Source: Acidobacteriota bacterium
Lineage (GTDB): Bacteria > Acidobacteriota > Terriglobia > Bryobacterales > Bryobacteraceae
NCBI GenBank assembly: GCA_017304135.1
Contig: JAFLBB010000020.1
Coordinates: forward strand, 1 to 64,000
DNA length: 64,000 nucleotides
Reading direction: 5' to 3'
In this document: piece after piece, positions 47,942 to 57,454 of the stretch
Numbering within the stretch: position 1 is the stretch's first letter
How the letters are laid out: each line of letters begins with the position of its first letter
Program-made: the position numbers and the translations under genes
Notes under the pieces: generated by a model
The model's input: the letters and a program-made list of their open reading frames with translations, nothing else
Database searches by the model: none
What the model was told of the DNA's origin: nothing

Positions 47942-49969
47942 ATGAAGATCAAACAGCTCACACTGATTCTGGCGACGGCCACGGCGCTGCTCGCCCAACC
48001 CAACGTGCAACTGCAACGTGCGATGCGGATGGAGACGCTGGACGGCAACCTAAAAGGGGCCATCGCGCAATACGAGGCTTTGGCCCGCTCCTCTGATCGC
48101 ACGGTCGCCGCGAAGGCCCTGGTCCGCATGGGGTTGTGCTACGAGAAACTCGGCAGCGCGGAAGCCAGGAAGGCCTACGAACGGGCGCTGCGCGAGTTTC
48201 CCGGCGAGACCGAATCCGCGGCCACGGCACGGGCGCGACTGGCGCAACTGACCGGCGCCGCCAGCGAGTCCGGCGCGCTCTCGTCGCGGTTGTTGTTCAG
48301 CCAGCCCGAAGTCGGTGGCCTTCTCGGGCCGGTCTCCGAAGACGGCCGAATCTTCGCGTTCCTCACTGCCAACGGAAGTCTCGTCGTGCGCGACCTGCAG
48401 ACCGGGATCTCTCACGAGAGAGTCAATCGCGGTGGAGAGTCCAAACCGGCCAACATGGTTTGGGCTCCTGTCCCGAGCCGGGATGGCAGCAGGATCGCCT
48501 ATGCAAGCGGAGGCGGAGCTGCGGAACCGGGATATGAACTGCGTATCGGTCCTGCGACGGGTGGGGATTTCAGCGCCGTGCCGCTCAAGCTCGCCGGTCA
48601 CAGCTTCTTCCACCCGTGGGACTGGTCGCCGGACGGGAGAAACTTGGCAGGCTGGGTCTACATCCCGGCCCAAAACGTGTGGAACCTCGCGGTCGTTGAC
48701 ACCCAATCCGGTGAACTGAGGGGTCCTTCCTCCAGGCGTTCGCAGCGATGCGAAAGAGGCGTATTCTCGCCTGACGGCAAGCAGATCGCCGCGGCCTGCT
48801 ACGTCAACGAAAACGTAAACACGCCGCCGGACCGGGACATCGTCGTGTTCGACGTTGCGACGGGGCAAGAATCCACAATTCTCGGAGGCTTATACGATGA
48901 TCGCAGTCCCATATGGGCCCCCGCTGCAGGCAAGATCCTGTTCGTCAGCAACCGTCAGGGCAAGGACGGGCTCTGGATGGTGGAGTCCAAGCCCGATGGC
49001 TCCGCTGTTCCGGTACTCCTGCAAGGGGACCTCGGCGCGACAGAGTTGCTCGGCCTCACTAAGGACGGTACTTTGCATTACGGTCGCCGTACGCAGAGCC
49101 GGGATGTCTACCTGGCAAACCTCGATCCATCCTCGCTTCGCGTGCAAGGGCAGCCCAAGCGGTTCGTCGACACCTACCTGGGACACAATTCCTCGCCGGC
49201 GTGGTCCCCTTCCGGCGACTCTTTCGCCTATGCCTCATTCCGCGACATCAGCGGTGTGAGCCGGGTCGTGGTGCGCGGAAAGGGGGGCGCCGAAGTGGTA
49301 GTCGCCGACGGCAACATGTGGAACTACCAGACCCCCACGTGGTGCTCGGATTCGCGGCTGCTCATTTGGGGCACGCCTCATCCCGCCACCCGGCGCTTGT
49401 ATGACGCAGCCACCGGGGCCGTCGCCGGCGCGGACACCAAAATCACGGGTCTGCACGCAGCCTATCAACTCGGATACGCTCCCGACTGCCGGTCCGTTTA
49501 CGTGTCCGCCCGCCCCCACGGATCGGAACGCCGGCAGATCTTCCGGGTCGATCTGGAGACGCAACAGCGCACCGAGTTGTACAGCGATGACGCCGAGTGG
49601 TCACTGGCTCCGTCCGTCTCGCCCGACGGCAAGTGGCTCGCCATGATTGGGCGCATGGTGCGGGGTGGCCAGGTGGGGGTACTATTGATGCCCACTTCTG
49701 GCGGCGCCCCGCGGCTGTTGGCCACTGGCGCCGACGACAACATCCTACGCTGGTCGCCCGACAGCAAGCACCTCTTCTATATGAGACCGGAGGCCGGCCA
49801 GGAGGAGATCTTCGCCATCTCCATTGCGGGTGGTGCGCCGGTGGCCACTGGCATCCGGGGCCGCGGTCTGATTGGACCCAGTCTGCATCCCGACGGCAAA
49901 CGGGTACTCTTCTCCAGCCGGGAATCCAGCGCCGAGGTCTGGAGCCTGCGGAACTTCCTGCCGAAGTAA
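47942..49969 (+). CDS. Module 2 secreted TPR plus TolB/PD40 propeller protein
   Basis: A 675-residue protein. The ATG at 47942 has a GGAGGT 6 nt upstream and opens a signal peptide (KQLTLILATATALLAQ). The TPR-like domain reads DGNLKGAIAQYEALARSSDR and ALVRMGLCYEKLGSAEARKA, the variant shared with module 4. Propeller blades include WSPDGRNLAGWV, FSPDGKQIAAAC, SPSGDSFAYAS and WSPDSKHLFYMR. The tail is VWSLRNFLPK. Its propeller is the most diverged of the five. No enzymatic motif is visible. Confidence 0.85.
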   Translation: MKIKQLTLILATATALLAQPNVQLQRAMRMETLDGNLKGAIAQYEALARSSDRTVAAKALVRMGLCYEKLGSAEARKAYERALREFPGETESAATARARLAQLTGAASESGALSSRLLFSQPEVGGLLGPVSEDGRIFAFLTANGSLVVRDLQTGISHERVNRGGESKPANMVWAPVPSRDGSRIAYASGGGAAEPGYELRIGPATGGDFSAVPLKLAGHSFFHPWDWSPDGRNLAGWVYIPAQNVWNLAVVDTQSGELRGPSSRRSQRCERGVFSPDGKQIAAACYVNENVNTPPDRDIVVFDVATGQESTILGGLYDDRSPIWAPAAGKILFVSNRQGKDGLWMVESKPDGSAVPVLLQGDLGATELLGLTKDGTLHYGRRTQSRDVYLANLDPSSLRVQGQPKRFVDTYLGHNSSPAWSPSGDSFAYASFRDISGVSRVVVRGKGGAEVVVADGNMWNYQTPTWCSDSRLLIWGTPHPATRRLYDAATGAVAGADTKITGLHAAYQLGYAPDCRSVYVSARPHGSERRQIFRVDLETQQRTELYSDDAEWSLAPSVSPDGKWLAMIGRMVRGGQVGVLLMPTSGGAPRLLATGADDNILRWSPDSKHLFYMRPEAGQEEIFAISIAGGAPVATGIRGRGLIGPSLHPDGKRVLFSSRESSAEVWSLRNFLPK

Positions 49970-49996
49970 GCCAGGCAGGTCGGCCGGCTTCCGGGA

Positions 49997-50051
49997 GGTG
50001 ACAGAAACCTGACATTCGGCGGAGTTTCCCAGGAATCAGGGGCCCTAGAAT
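49997..50051 (+). promoter_or_regulatory. Module 3 kinase promoter with direct-repeat operator
   Basis: Units GGTGACAGAAA (49997) and CCTGACATTCG (50008), with -10-like TAGAAT (50046-50051) 38 nt after the start of unit 2. The -10 overlaps the first ATG of the kinase frame (50050), so that ATG can hardly be the start if this promoter is used. Confidence 0.75.
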
Positions 50052-51864
50052 GGAGTGGTCCGTGTGGCACGCGGTCAATCCCGTTCTGAGGGCCCTGCTG
50101 GCGACGGCCGCTGTCGTCACGGTCGCCCTGTGCTGGTTCGGCTGGCGGATGTGGACGCAGGAGCGGGCTGTCGCCCGGGAGCGGCAGCGTGAGCGGATCG
50201 AGAGCAGCGCTGAGGCGATGGCCTCCGGCGTCCGAGGCAAGTGGGCACAGACAGGGGAGGCGCTGAGCCGCTGGGTTGCAGACGATCGCGCGGCTCCACC
50301 CATGATTCCTGGGGCCGTCATCTTCGCGACGGCAGGGAACCGTGTGGAGGTGTCGCCGCGGGATGGACTTCCCTTCGTCCCGTGGCTCCCGAGCAAACCG
50401 GATCTTACGAGCGTATTCACCGAGGGTGAAGCAGCGGAGTTTGGCGGGGGAGGAGCAGCCCGCGCAGCGGCTGTCTACCGGGGCCTTACTGGGCATCCGA
50501 ATGCCAGGATCCGTGCGGAGGCGTTGCTGCGCCTGGCGCGGGTGCTGCTGCAATCGGGCGAACGGAAGGGAGCCCTGCGGGCGTATGAATCGCTCGCGCG
50601 GATGGAGGGAACACTTGTCGCCGGGCTGCCCGCCGGACTCGTCGGTTTGGATGGTCAGCGCAAACTGGGCTCCCACGGCAGCGGAGAACAGATCGCCGCC
50701 GGACTTGCCAGCGGGCGGTGGCTGCTGAGGAAAGGGCCAGCGGAGTACTACAAGGAGGCGGCCTCCCTTCGCTCCGCACCCGGCGAGTGGGCGGCGGCGG
50801 AGGCCATGTCGCTGCTCTGGCAGAAGCGCGGCGGACCCGTCATGGAGATCGATGGCGAGCCATGGATTGGGATGTGGCGGGGAAGCGAGAAACGGTGGGC
50901 TGGGCTGGTGGCGATGCCCGCGCGTTTTCTCGATATCAAGGCTCCAGCGGGGGTGCGCTTTCAGTTGACCGACGCGCGCGGCCGTTTGTTGGCGGGAACC
51001 CCAGACAAACCGCAGCCAGGCACGGCCCAGGTGCTGGGCGACGCAGAAAGCCCATGGGTGCTCCGGGTCTGGCAGGACGGCGGCGGCACAGCATACCGAA
51101 CGATGACTCCGGCTCTGGTCGGGCTGGTGACTGTCCTGCTCTGGGGGGCGGTGTATTTTATGACCCGGGCCATCCGGCGCGAATCCGAGGTGGCGAGGCT
51201 GCAATCTGATTTCGTGGCGGCGGTTTCGCATGAATTCCGTTCTCCGCTGACGACGGTGAGGCAGTTGTCGGAGATGCTGGAGATGGGGCAGGTGCCGAGC
51301 GAGGAGCGGCGGCAGAAATACTACAGCATGTTGGCGGCCGAGGCGCACAGGTTGCAGAGGCTGGTAGAGGGGTTGCTGCACTTGGGACGGATGGAAGCTG
51401 GAGCGCAGAGCTACCGGATGCAGCAAATGGAAGTGGGCAACCTCGTACGGCAAGCAGTCGAGGAGGTGGGGCCTGGTGGCGGTCGAGTAGCTGTTTCGGA
51501 GAGCGGTGAAGTCCACGCAAATGGGGACCCGGAGGCGCTGACCGCCGCCATTCGGAATCTCCTCGACAACGCCCTGAAGTACTCCCCCGCGGACTCACGC
51601 GTCGAAGCTGGCTGGCGGCAGGGCGGCCGGCAGATTCTCATCTTCGTGCGGGACCATGGACCGGGCATCCCGGTGGAAGAACAGCAGGCGGTGTTCGAGA
51701 AGTTCGTGCGGGGAAGGCGGGCAGTGAAGGAGAGCATCCAGGGGACCGGCGTGGGGTTGGCGATGGTGAAACACATCATGAAGGCGCATGGCGGCGATGT
51801 CCGGCTGGAGAGCACTCCGGGCCAGGGATCTACGTTCACGCTCGTGTTGCCGGAGAGCGAGTGA
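50050..51864 (+). CDS. Module 3 sensor histidine kinase with TPR-like ectodomain
   Basis: A kinase of 604 residues if ATG 50050 is used. The promoter -10 overlaps that codon, and a GTG at 50062 (10 nt after the -10, like the starts of the other kinase genes) is a better candidate, giving 600 residues. A first helix (VLRALLATAAVVTVALCWFG) is followed by an ectodomain with a TPR-like stretch (NARIRAEALLRLARVLLQSG, ALRAYESLARMEG). The second helix is LVGLVTVLLWGAVYFMT. Phospho-acceptor His is residue 394 from the ATG (VSHEFRSPL); ATPase motifs are NLLDNALKYS, DHGPGIP and GTGVGLAMV. Confidence 0.87.
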   Translation: MEWSVWHAVNPVLRALLATAAVVTVALCWFGWRMWTQERAVARERQRERIESSAEAMASGVRGKWAQTGEALSRWVADDRAAPPMIPGAVIFATAGNRVEVSPRDGLPFVPWLPSKPDLTSVFTEGEAAEFGGGGAARAAAVYRGLTGHPNARIRAEALLRLARVLLQSGERKGALRAYESLARMEGTLVAGLPAGLVGLDGQRKLGSHGSGEQIAAGLASGRWLLRKGPAEYYKEAASLRSAPGEWAAAEAMSLLWQKRGGPVMEIDGEPWIGMWRGSEKRWAGLVAMPARFLDIKAPAGVRFQLTDARGRLLAGTPDKPQPGTAQVLGDAESPWVLRVWQDGGGTAYRTMTPALVGLVTVLLWGAVYFMTRAIRRESEVARLQSDFVAAVSHEFRSPLTTVRQLSEMLEMGQVPSEERRQKYYSMLAAEAHRLQRLVEGLLHLGRMEAGAQSYRMQQMEVGNLVRQAVEEVGPGGGRVAVSESGEVHANGDPEALTAAIRNLLDNALKYSPADSRVEAGWRQGGRQILIFVRDHGPGIPVEEQQAVFEKFVRGRRAVKESIQGTGVGLAMVKHIMKAHGGDVRLESTPGQGSTFTLVLPESE

Positions 51865-51867
51865 GCG

Positions 51868-52545
51868 ATGGCGAGAATACTGATTGTGGAAGATGAGCCG
51901 GGGATTGCGCTGGCCCTGGAGGACGATCTCACGATGGAGGGTCACGAAGTGAAGGTCGCCAACGACGGCCCCTCGGGAGCGAAGGCGGCCCGTGACGCTA
52001 GCTTTGACCTGATTGTGCTCGACGTCATGCTGCCGGGGAAAGACGGATTCGAGGTGTGCCGTGAAGTGCGCCGCGCCGGGGTGCGGACGCCCATTCTCAT
52101 GCTCACGGCGCGCACGCAGGAAGCTGAGAAGGTGCTCGGCCTGGAACTAGGAGCGGACGACTATGTGACGAAGCCCTTCGGAGTGCGTGAATTGCGGGCC
52201 CGTATCATGGCGCTTCTGCGGCGAAGCCAGGGCGCAGGCGTGGAGCGCGTGCTGCGGTTTGGCGAAACGGAGGTGGACTTCGACCGGGCCGAGGTCCGGC
52301 GCGGCTCGGAGACGTGGACGCTGACGCAGACGGAGTTCAAGCTGCTGGAGGTGTTTGCGCGCAACCGCGGGAGAATCCTCACACGCGACCAGTTGGTGGA
52401 GGGAGCGTGGGGTGCGAGCACCTTCGTGACCGACCGTGTGGTGGACAACCACATCGGCAACCTCCGGAAGAAGATCGAGCCGGACCCGGATGAGCCGCGC
52501 CACCTGCTGAACGTGCGCGGGCTGGGATACCGCTTCGATGGTTGA
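51868..52545 (+). CDS. Module 3 OmpR-family response regulator
   Basis: A 225-residue regulator, 3 nt after the kinase stop. Receiver: VEDE, Asp52 (VLDVMLPG), MLTARTQEAEK, VTKPFGVRELRAR. DNA-binding domain: TEFKLLEVFARNRGRILTRD and VDNHIGNLRRK-type recognition helix (here NLRKKIEPD), GLGYRFDG. It probably controls the two module 3 promoters, whose units read TGAC. Confidence 0.93.
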   Translation: MARILIVEDEPGIALALEDDLTMEGHEVKVANDGPSGAKAARDASFDLIVLDVMLPGKDGFEVCREVRRAGVRTPILMLTARTQEAEKVLGLELGADDYVTKPFGVRELRARIMALLRRSQGAGVERVLRFGETEVDFDRAEVRRGSETWTLTQTEFKLLEVFARNRGRILTRDQLVEGAWGASTFVTDRVVDNHIGNLRKKIEPDPDEPRHLLNVRGLGYRFDG

Positions 52546-52547
52546 GA

Positions 52548-52603
52548 TCTGACGCAATTCTGACATTGGCCGGGAGGGAGATCTGAGAGTGGCTGGTTAG
52601 GCT
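52548..52603 (+). promoter_or_regulatory. Module 3 propeller-gene promoter with direct-repeat operator
   Basis: Units TCTGACGCAAT (52548) and TCTGACATTGG (52559) start 3 nt after the regulator stop. The -10-like TAGGCT (52598) begins 39 nt after the start of unit 2, one more than usual. Confidence 0.75.
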
Positions 52604-52623
52604 GCCATCAGGAGGCAAACAAC

Positions 52624-54681
52624 ATGTCGATGCCGATGATTCGAGTTTGGGTGCTGCTGGCGGCAATGGCCGGTTTGGCGTTTGGCCAGGCGGAGAAGAT
52701 GCTGGAAGCCGCACGGCAGAAGGAGGTTGTGGAAGGCGATCTGAAGGCGGCGGTTGAACAGTATAGAAAGATCGCGGCGCAGTTCGCCAAACAGCCCGCC
52801 GTGGCGGCGCAGGCTCTGGTGAAGATGGGCCAGTGCCAGGAAAAGCTAGGCCAGGCCGAGGCGCGCAAATCTTATGAGCGAGTGGTGAAGGAGTATGCCG
52901 GTGCCGGTGAGTATGCGGCGCAGGCTCGTGCCCGGCTGGCGGCGCTCGCCGGGCCGCGGCCGGTTCCAGGGGAGATGAGTCTGCGGGCGCTCGACAGCGG
53001 TCCGCAGTTCGAATCGTCCGGCGGGATGTCGTCCGATGGCAGGCTGATTGCTTTCACCGACTACTACCGCGGCGGAAGCCCCTCTGTCTACGAAACGGCT
53101 ACCAAGCGGACGCGCCGAGTGGTAAATCTCGAGTGGGACCAGCCCAAGACCGGTTTTGGCGCGCAGGTAGCGATTTCGCGCGACGGCAAATGGGTGGCAT
53201 TCCTTTGGTACACGACCGTCCCCGGGTATGCGGAACTGCGGCTGGTGGGCACTGATGGGACGGGCATGAGAACCGTGGTGCGGGGCCAAGGCTGGGGGGC
53301 GCCCCTGGACTGGAGTCCCGATGGGCGCTTCGTCCTGACGTCGCGGTGGAAAGGGGATCAGTCGAAGGGTGAGACTGAGGCGGAACTGACTCTCGTCGCC
53401 GTGGCGGATGGGAGCATTCGTACTGTGAAGAAGTTTCAGCGTGAGCCGTCAAATGCCCGGATCTCGCCCGATGGCCGGTGGATCGCCTACCGGGCCAGCG
53501 ACGGCGTCGCCCATGTAATGGCCACGGACGGAACTATGGACAGGCAGTTGTTCAGCAACGACCCGAAAGCACATCTGGTGGATTGGACGCCGGACGGGAG
53601 GGCCCTGGTGTTCTTGAGCGACAGGTCCGGAACGCGCGGTCTGTGGAGTGTGGAGATGGAAGGAGGCATGGCGGCGGGGGAGGCGCGCATCCTGCGCTCT
53701 GGGATGGCCAGCGAAATCTTTCCGGTGGGGATCGGCGCCGATGGCCGCTTGCTGTTTGTTGAGAACTCCGGACTGAACAACAGCTACGTCGTCGCGCTGG
53801 CGGGCGGCGCGCCGGCGCGGCTCACACGGCGCTTCGAAGGCGCCAACGGCTTTGCGGCCTACTCACCCGATGGCAAGCGACTTGCTTGGTTCGGACTGAA
53901 GGAGCAGTTCAGCGTGCGGGGCGGCACGTTGGTAGTGCAGGACCGGGCCAGCGGCAGCGAGAAGACTCTGCCCGCGCCGGGCGGAGTGGTGATGAACTTC
54001 GCGCCACAGTGGTTCGACGATAACCGCTCGCTGGTCTTCCAGGTGACCGAGTCGAACAAGGACACCCTCGTGAAACTCGACGTCGAGACGGGGCACACGT
54101 CGAAGATCCTCGATGCCCGGCAGATGATGTGGTCGCTCCTTTCCGCAGACGGGAAAACCCACTACTTCGCCAAGCGGGAGGAAGGCCACATTCTAGCATT
54201 GGATCTCACCACGGGCACCGAGAGAAAGATCGCCGACGTTACCCCGCGCAGGCTGGTCCGCGCCTTGGCGTTGAGCCCGGATGGCAAGACACTCGCCTTT
54301 GTGGTCGTGCACCCTCCGCACCTGCCGGACCCCACGGGCTTCGTGGGCTGGTCCCTAGAACTGTGCGACCTGGCCACCGGGAAGGTCAGCATCTTCAAGC
54401 GGGGCGACAATCAGAATCGGCTTGTCGGCTTCTACCGGCGGACACTCCAATTCACTCCCGACGGCAAGGCTCTGGTCGCCACGACCGGTGCAACGAAGCC
54501 CGTTCGCATCCGCCTGCTCCCGCTCGATGGCGGCCCCGACCGGATCCTGGTCCAAAGCACCGGACTGCTCTTCGATGCTTCCATCAGCCCGGACGGCAAG
54601 AGCCTTGTCTACACGGAGAGCACCACCAAGAACGACCTGTGGGTGCTGGAAAACTTCCTGGCCAAAACGTCGGCGAGATAG
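52624..54681 (+). CDS. Module 3 secreted TPR plus TolB/PD40 propeller protein
   Basis: A 685-residue protein; AGGAGG stands 8 nt before the ATG. Signal peptide MIRVWVLLAAMAGLAFGQ. The TPR-like domain (EGDLKAAVEQYRKIAAQFAK, ALVKMGQCQEKLGQAEARKS) is close to those of modules 1 and 5. The propeller (MSLRALDSGPQF..., WSPDGRFVLTSR, ISPDGRWIAYRA, YSPDGKRLAWFG) is most like that of module 5. Tail LWVLENFLAKTSAR. No catalytic residues seen. Confidence 0.86.
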   Translation: MSMPMIRVWVLLAAMAGLAFGQAEKMLEAARQKEVVEGDLKAAVEQYRKIAAQFAKQPAVAAQALVKMGQCQEKLGQAEARKSYERVVKEYAGAGEYAAQARARLAALAGPRPVPGEMSLRALDSGPQFESSGGMSSDGRLIAFTDYYRGGSPSVYETATKRTRRVVNLEWDQPKTGFGAQVAISRDGKWVAFLWYTTVPGYAELRLVGTDGTGMRTVVRGQGWGAPLDWSPDGRFVLTSRWKGDQSKGETEAELTLVAVADGSIRTVKKFQREPSNARISPDGRWIAYRASDGVAHVMATDGTMDRQLFSNDPKAHLVDWTPDGRALVFLSDRSGTRGLWSVEMEGGMAAGEARILRSGMASEIFPVGIGADGRLLFVENSGLNNSYVVALAGGAPARLTRRFEGANGFAAYSPDGKRLAWFGLKEQFSVRGGTLVVQDRASGSEKTLPAPGGVVMNFAPQWFDDNRSLVFQVTESNKDTLVKLDVETGHTSKILDARQMMWSLLSADGKTHYFAKREEGHILALDLTTGTERKIADVTPRRLVRALALSPDGKTLAFVVVHPPHLPDPTGFVGWSLELCDLATGKVSIFKRGDNQNRLVGFYRRTLQFTPDGKALVATTGATKPVRIRLLPLDGGPDRILVQSTGLLFDASISPDGKSLVYTESTTKNDLWVLENFLAKTSAR

Positions 54682-54690
54682 TGGACCGCA

Positions 54691-54725
54691 GAGGCGGGTG
54701 TGGGGAGGCATCCCCCGCCCGCCTC
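54691..54725. terminator. GC-rich hairpin after the module 3 propeller gene
   Basis: Arms GAGGCGGG and CCCGCCTC enclose an inner GGGG/CCCC stem and a short loop, starting 10 nt after the stop codon. There is no T-run. Its position just before the module 4 operator copies the arrangement of the palindrome between modules 1 and 2. Confidence 0.6.
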
Positions 54726-54735
54726 TCGACGCGAT

Positions 54736-54790
54736 CTCGACACAACCCTGATGGATTTGCGATGCGCCAGTGCGGGAATGGGTGGATGAT
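54736..54790 (+). promoter_or_regulatory. Module 4 kinase promoter with direct-repeat operator
   Basis: Units CTCGACACAAC (54736) and CCTGATGGATT (54747), with a -10-like GATGAT (54785) 38 nt after the start of unit 2. The second unit is degenerate (TGATGG for TGACAT). The kinase ATG is 11 nt after the -10. Confidence 0.55.
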
Positions 54791-54801
54791 GTACGCAGAG
54801 C

Positions 54802-56700
54802 ATGGCGAGGCTGTTGGCAGGTATGAGTTCGGGGCGCGGACTGGTGGCCCTGTTCCTGGTGGTCACAATCCTGCCCGCGCTGGCGCTGGTGGCGCTCGGA
54901 GTGCGACTGGCGGAGCAGGAGCGGATCGTGGCCGGGCAGAGACGCAGGCAGAGTCTGGAGAGCGCCGCCGATCTTGCTGTCAGGGTTCTGGAACAAGAGC
55001 TGGCCTTGCTTCGCCGCAAGGTTGCCGCTGAGGACTGGGACGATCTACCACTCCCAGGCGATTCGGCGGCCCTTACCATCCGGGGCCACTCGGTCCGCGC
55101 CTTCCCGGTGGGCCGCCTGCCGTATCTGCCCTCGCCCCCGCCGCTCGAAGAGATTCCGGAGGGCGCTTTTACCGAAGCCGAGTCATTCGAATTCGCGAAG
55201 CAGGATCCAGCTGAGGCGTTGCGGCGATACTCCGGCTTAGCCGCTTCGCACAACCCGGGTATCCGTGCCGGCGCGCTGCTGCGCGAGGCAAGGGTACTGC
55301 GGAAGTTTGGCCGCAGCGATGAAGCCCTCGCCGCGAACCAGCGACTTGCGGAGGTGCGAGGGGTTGCGTTCAATGGCATGCCGGTAGACCTGCTGGCACG
55401 AAGGAGCCGGTGCACCATCCTGGCTGACCTCTCCCGCCGGGCGGAGCTGGTCGACGAGGCGCAGCGAATCCGAGAGGATCTTGGGGCCGGGCGATGGGCG
55501 CTCGATCAGGCATCATATGAGCGCGTGGCGGAACAACTCCAGGCGTGGCTCGGCACCGGTATCGCGCCGGGGCCCGCGCAGGCCGCACTCGCCGAGGCCG
55601 CCGTATGGCTGCACCGACGTTGGACCACGACACCTGCAGGGGAGTTCCCCAGCGAAGGGACGCAGGTGCTTCGCGAGGTGTTTGTGCTCTGGCATTCCCA
55701 AGGGGATTCGGTGAACGCGCTTCTGGCCGGACCCGCACTCGTCGAGCGCCGGTTGATGAGGCAGGCCGCCGCCGCCGTGCGACCCATCCAGTTGGAGGCG
55801 GGCGTCAAGAGGCCCCCTGATGGGATGCGTGTGCAGCGATCCGCCGCCGAGAGTGGTTTGCCCTGGCATCTTGCGCTTGCTTCCGACCCGAATGAACCAC
55901 TGCAAGACCCCGTTCGAAACCAGCTCCTATTGGCCGGATTTGGGCTGCTGCTTCTGCTCATTACAGCGGGCAGCTATCTCGCCTGGCGCGCGGTGAGCCG
56001 GGAACTGGCCGTGGCGCGGCTGCAATCCGATTTCGTAGCCGCCGTCTCTCACGAGTTCCGGACTCCACTCACGACACTGGCTCATCTCAACGATCTACTC
56101 GCTAGTGGTAGCGAACCTCCCGCCGAGACGCGCCACGGGTACTACCAGGCCCAAGCACGCGCCACAAGCCGGTTGCGCGGGTTAGTGGAAACGTTGCTCG
56201 ACTTTGGCCGCATGGAGGCGGGCCGACAGCCATACCGATTTGAGCCGCTTGACGCCGGCGCGTTCGCCCGCGATGTCAGTGAAGCGTTCAGCGCGGAGGC
56301 CTCGGAGCGGGGGTTCGCGGTCGAGTTCCATGCCTACGATGGAGAACTGCCGGTGCTGGCCGATGCGGAAGCCCTCGAGCGGGCGATGTGGAACCTGCTT
56401 GACAACGCGGCCAAGTACTCGGGTGACAGCCGGCGCATTACCGTGGAGGTGCGAAACGCCGGTGGGTGTGCAGGCATCGAGGTGATCGACTATGGGCTGG
56501 GCATCGGTCCGGAAGACCAGTCGCGCATCTTCGAGAAATTCACACGAGGCGAAGCGGCGGGCGAACATGGCATCAAGGGGACAAGCATCGGGCTTACCAT
56601 GGTGCGGCACATTATCGAGGCCCACGGAGGAGAGGTGACAGTGAACAGCGCGAAGGGCCGCGGCAGCACGTTCGCAATCCTGTTGCCCTTGAAGAGGTAG
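54802..56700 (+). CDS. Module 4 sensor histidine kinase with TPR-like ectodomain
   Basis: A 632-residue kinase. Helix one is LVALFLVVTILPALALVALG. The ectodomain has TPR-like helices (NPGIRAGALLREARVLRKFG, EALAANQRLAEVRG). Helix two is LLLAGFGLLLLLITAGSYLA. Phospho-acceptor His417 is in VSHEFRTPL; ATPase motifs are NLLDNAAKYS, DYGLGIG and GTSIGLTMV. The last motif is a slightly altered G2 box (GTSIG for GTGIG), and DYGLGIG departs from the usual G-x-G-I-P. The fold looks intact, so activity is likely but less certain than for the others. Confidence 0.87.
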   Translation: MARLLAGMSSGRGLVALFLVVTILPALALVALGVRLAEQERIVAGQRRRQSLESAADLAVRVLEQELALLRRKVAAEDWDDLPLPGDSAALTIRGHSVRAFPVGRLPYLPSPPPLEEIPEGAFTEAESFEFAKQDPAEALRRYSGLAASHNPGIRAGALLREARVLRKFGRSDEALAANQRLAEVRGVAFNGMPVDLLARRSRCTILADLSRRAELVDEAQRIREDLGAGRWALDQASYERVAEQLQAWLGTGIAPGPAQAALAEAAVWLHRRWTTTPAGEFPSEGTQVLREVFVLWHSQGDSVNALLAGPALVERRLMRQAAAAVRPIQLEAGVKRPPDGMRVQRSAAESGLPWHLALASDPNEPLQDPVRNQLLLAGFGLLLLLITAGSYLAWRAVSRELAVARLQSDFVAAVSHEFRTPLTTLAHLNDLLASGSEPPAETRHGYYQAQARATSRLRGLVETLLDFGRMEAGRQPYRFEPLDAGAFARDVSEAFSAEASERGFAVEFHAYDGELPVLADAEALERAMWNLLDNAAKYSGDSRRITVEVRNAGGCAGIEVIDYGLGIGPEDQSRIFEKFTRGEAAGEHGIKGTSIGLTMVRHIIEAHGGEVTVNSAKGRGSTFAILLPLKR

Positions 56701-56703
56701 GGA

Positions 56704-57378
56704 ATGGCACGCATCCTGATTGTGGAAGACGAAGCGGACATCGCCCTGGGTCTGGTGGATGATCTGACGCGCGAGGGCTATCAGGTGGAGACGGCAGCCA
56801 CGGGGCCGGAGGGACTGAAGCGAGCTCGTGGCGAGGCCTGGGAACTTATCTTGCTCGATGTGATGCTACCCGGCATGGATGGCTTTGACGTGTGCCGGGA
56901 GCTACGGCGGGCACGCGTCCGGACACCTGTCATCATGCTGACCGCCAGGGCGCACGACGCCGAAAAGGTGATGGGCCTTGAATTGGGCGCTGACGACTAC
57001 GTCACGAAGCCCTTTAACCCGCGGGAACTCCGGGCGCGGGTCAAGGCGATGCTGCGGCGTCTCGACGATGGCTCCCCCGGTGTCTACTGTTTCGGAAGTG
57101 TGGAGGTGGACTTTGACCGGGCCGAGGTACGCTGTGGCGGCACGCCGATCGACCTCACGGCCCTTGAGTTCCGGCTGTTGAGGGTGCTGATCGAACGGCG
57201 CGGCCGGGTGCTCAGCCGCGCGCAATTGATCGAAGTCGCTTGGGAACCGGCCACTCATGTCAGCGACCGGGTGGTGGACACTCACATCCTGCACCTGCGG
57301 CAAAAAATCGAACGTGAGCCGAGTCGGCCGCAGTACCTGCACGGCGTGAGGGGAATCGGGTACCGCTTCGATGGCTAA
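56704..57378 (+). CDS. Module 4 OmpR-family response regulator
   Basis: A 224-residue regulator, 3 nt after the kinase gene. Receiver: VEDE, Asp52 (LLDVMLPG), MLTARAHDAEK, VTKPFNPRELRAR. Winged helix: LEFRLLRVLIERRGRVLSRA and VDTHILHLRQKIE, ending GIGYRFDG. It probably acts on the module 4 promoters, whose units share CGACA. Confidence 0.93.
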   Translation: MARILIVEDEADIALGLVDDLTREGYQVETAATGPEGLKRARGEAWELILLDVMLPGMDGFDVCRELRRARVRTPVIMLTARAHDAEKVMGLELGADDYVTKPFNPRELRARVKAMLRRLDDGSPGVYCFGSVEVDFDRAEVRCGGTPIDLTALEFRLLRVLIERRGRVLSRAQLIEVAWEPATHVSDRVVDTHILHLRQKIEREPSRPQYLHGVRGIGYRFDG

Positions 57379-57381
57379 AGA

Positions 57382-57436
57382 CTTGACGCACTCTCGACAT
57401 TCGCCGCGCGAGGACTCGATTCCGCGTCCCTAGAGT
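57382..57436 (+). promoter_or_regulatory. Module 4 propeller-gene promoter with direct-repeat operator
   Basis: Units CTTGACGCACT (57382) and CTCGACATTCG (57393), with -10-like TAGAGT (57431) 38 nt after the start of unit 2. The site begins 3 nt after the regulator stop codon. Confidence 0.75.
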
Positions 57437-57454
57437 GAGCAACAGGAGGTTCCC

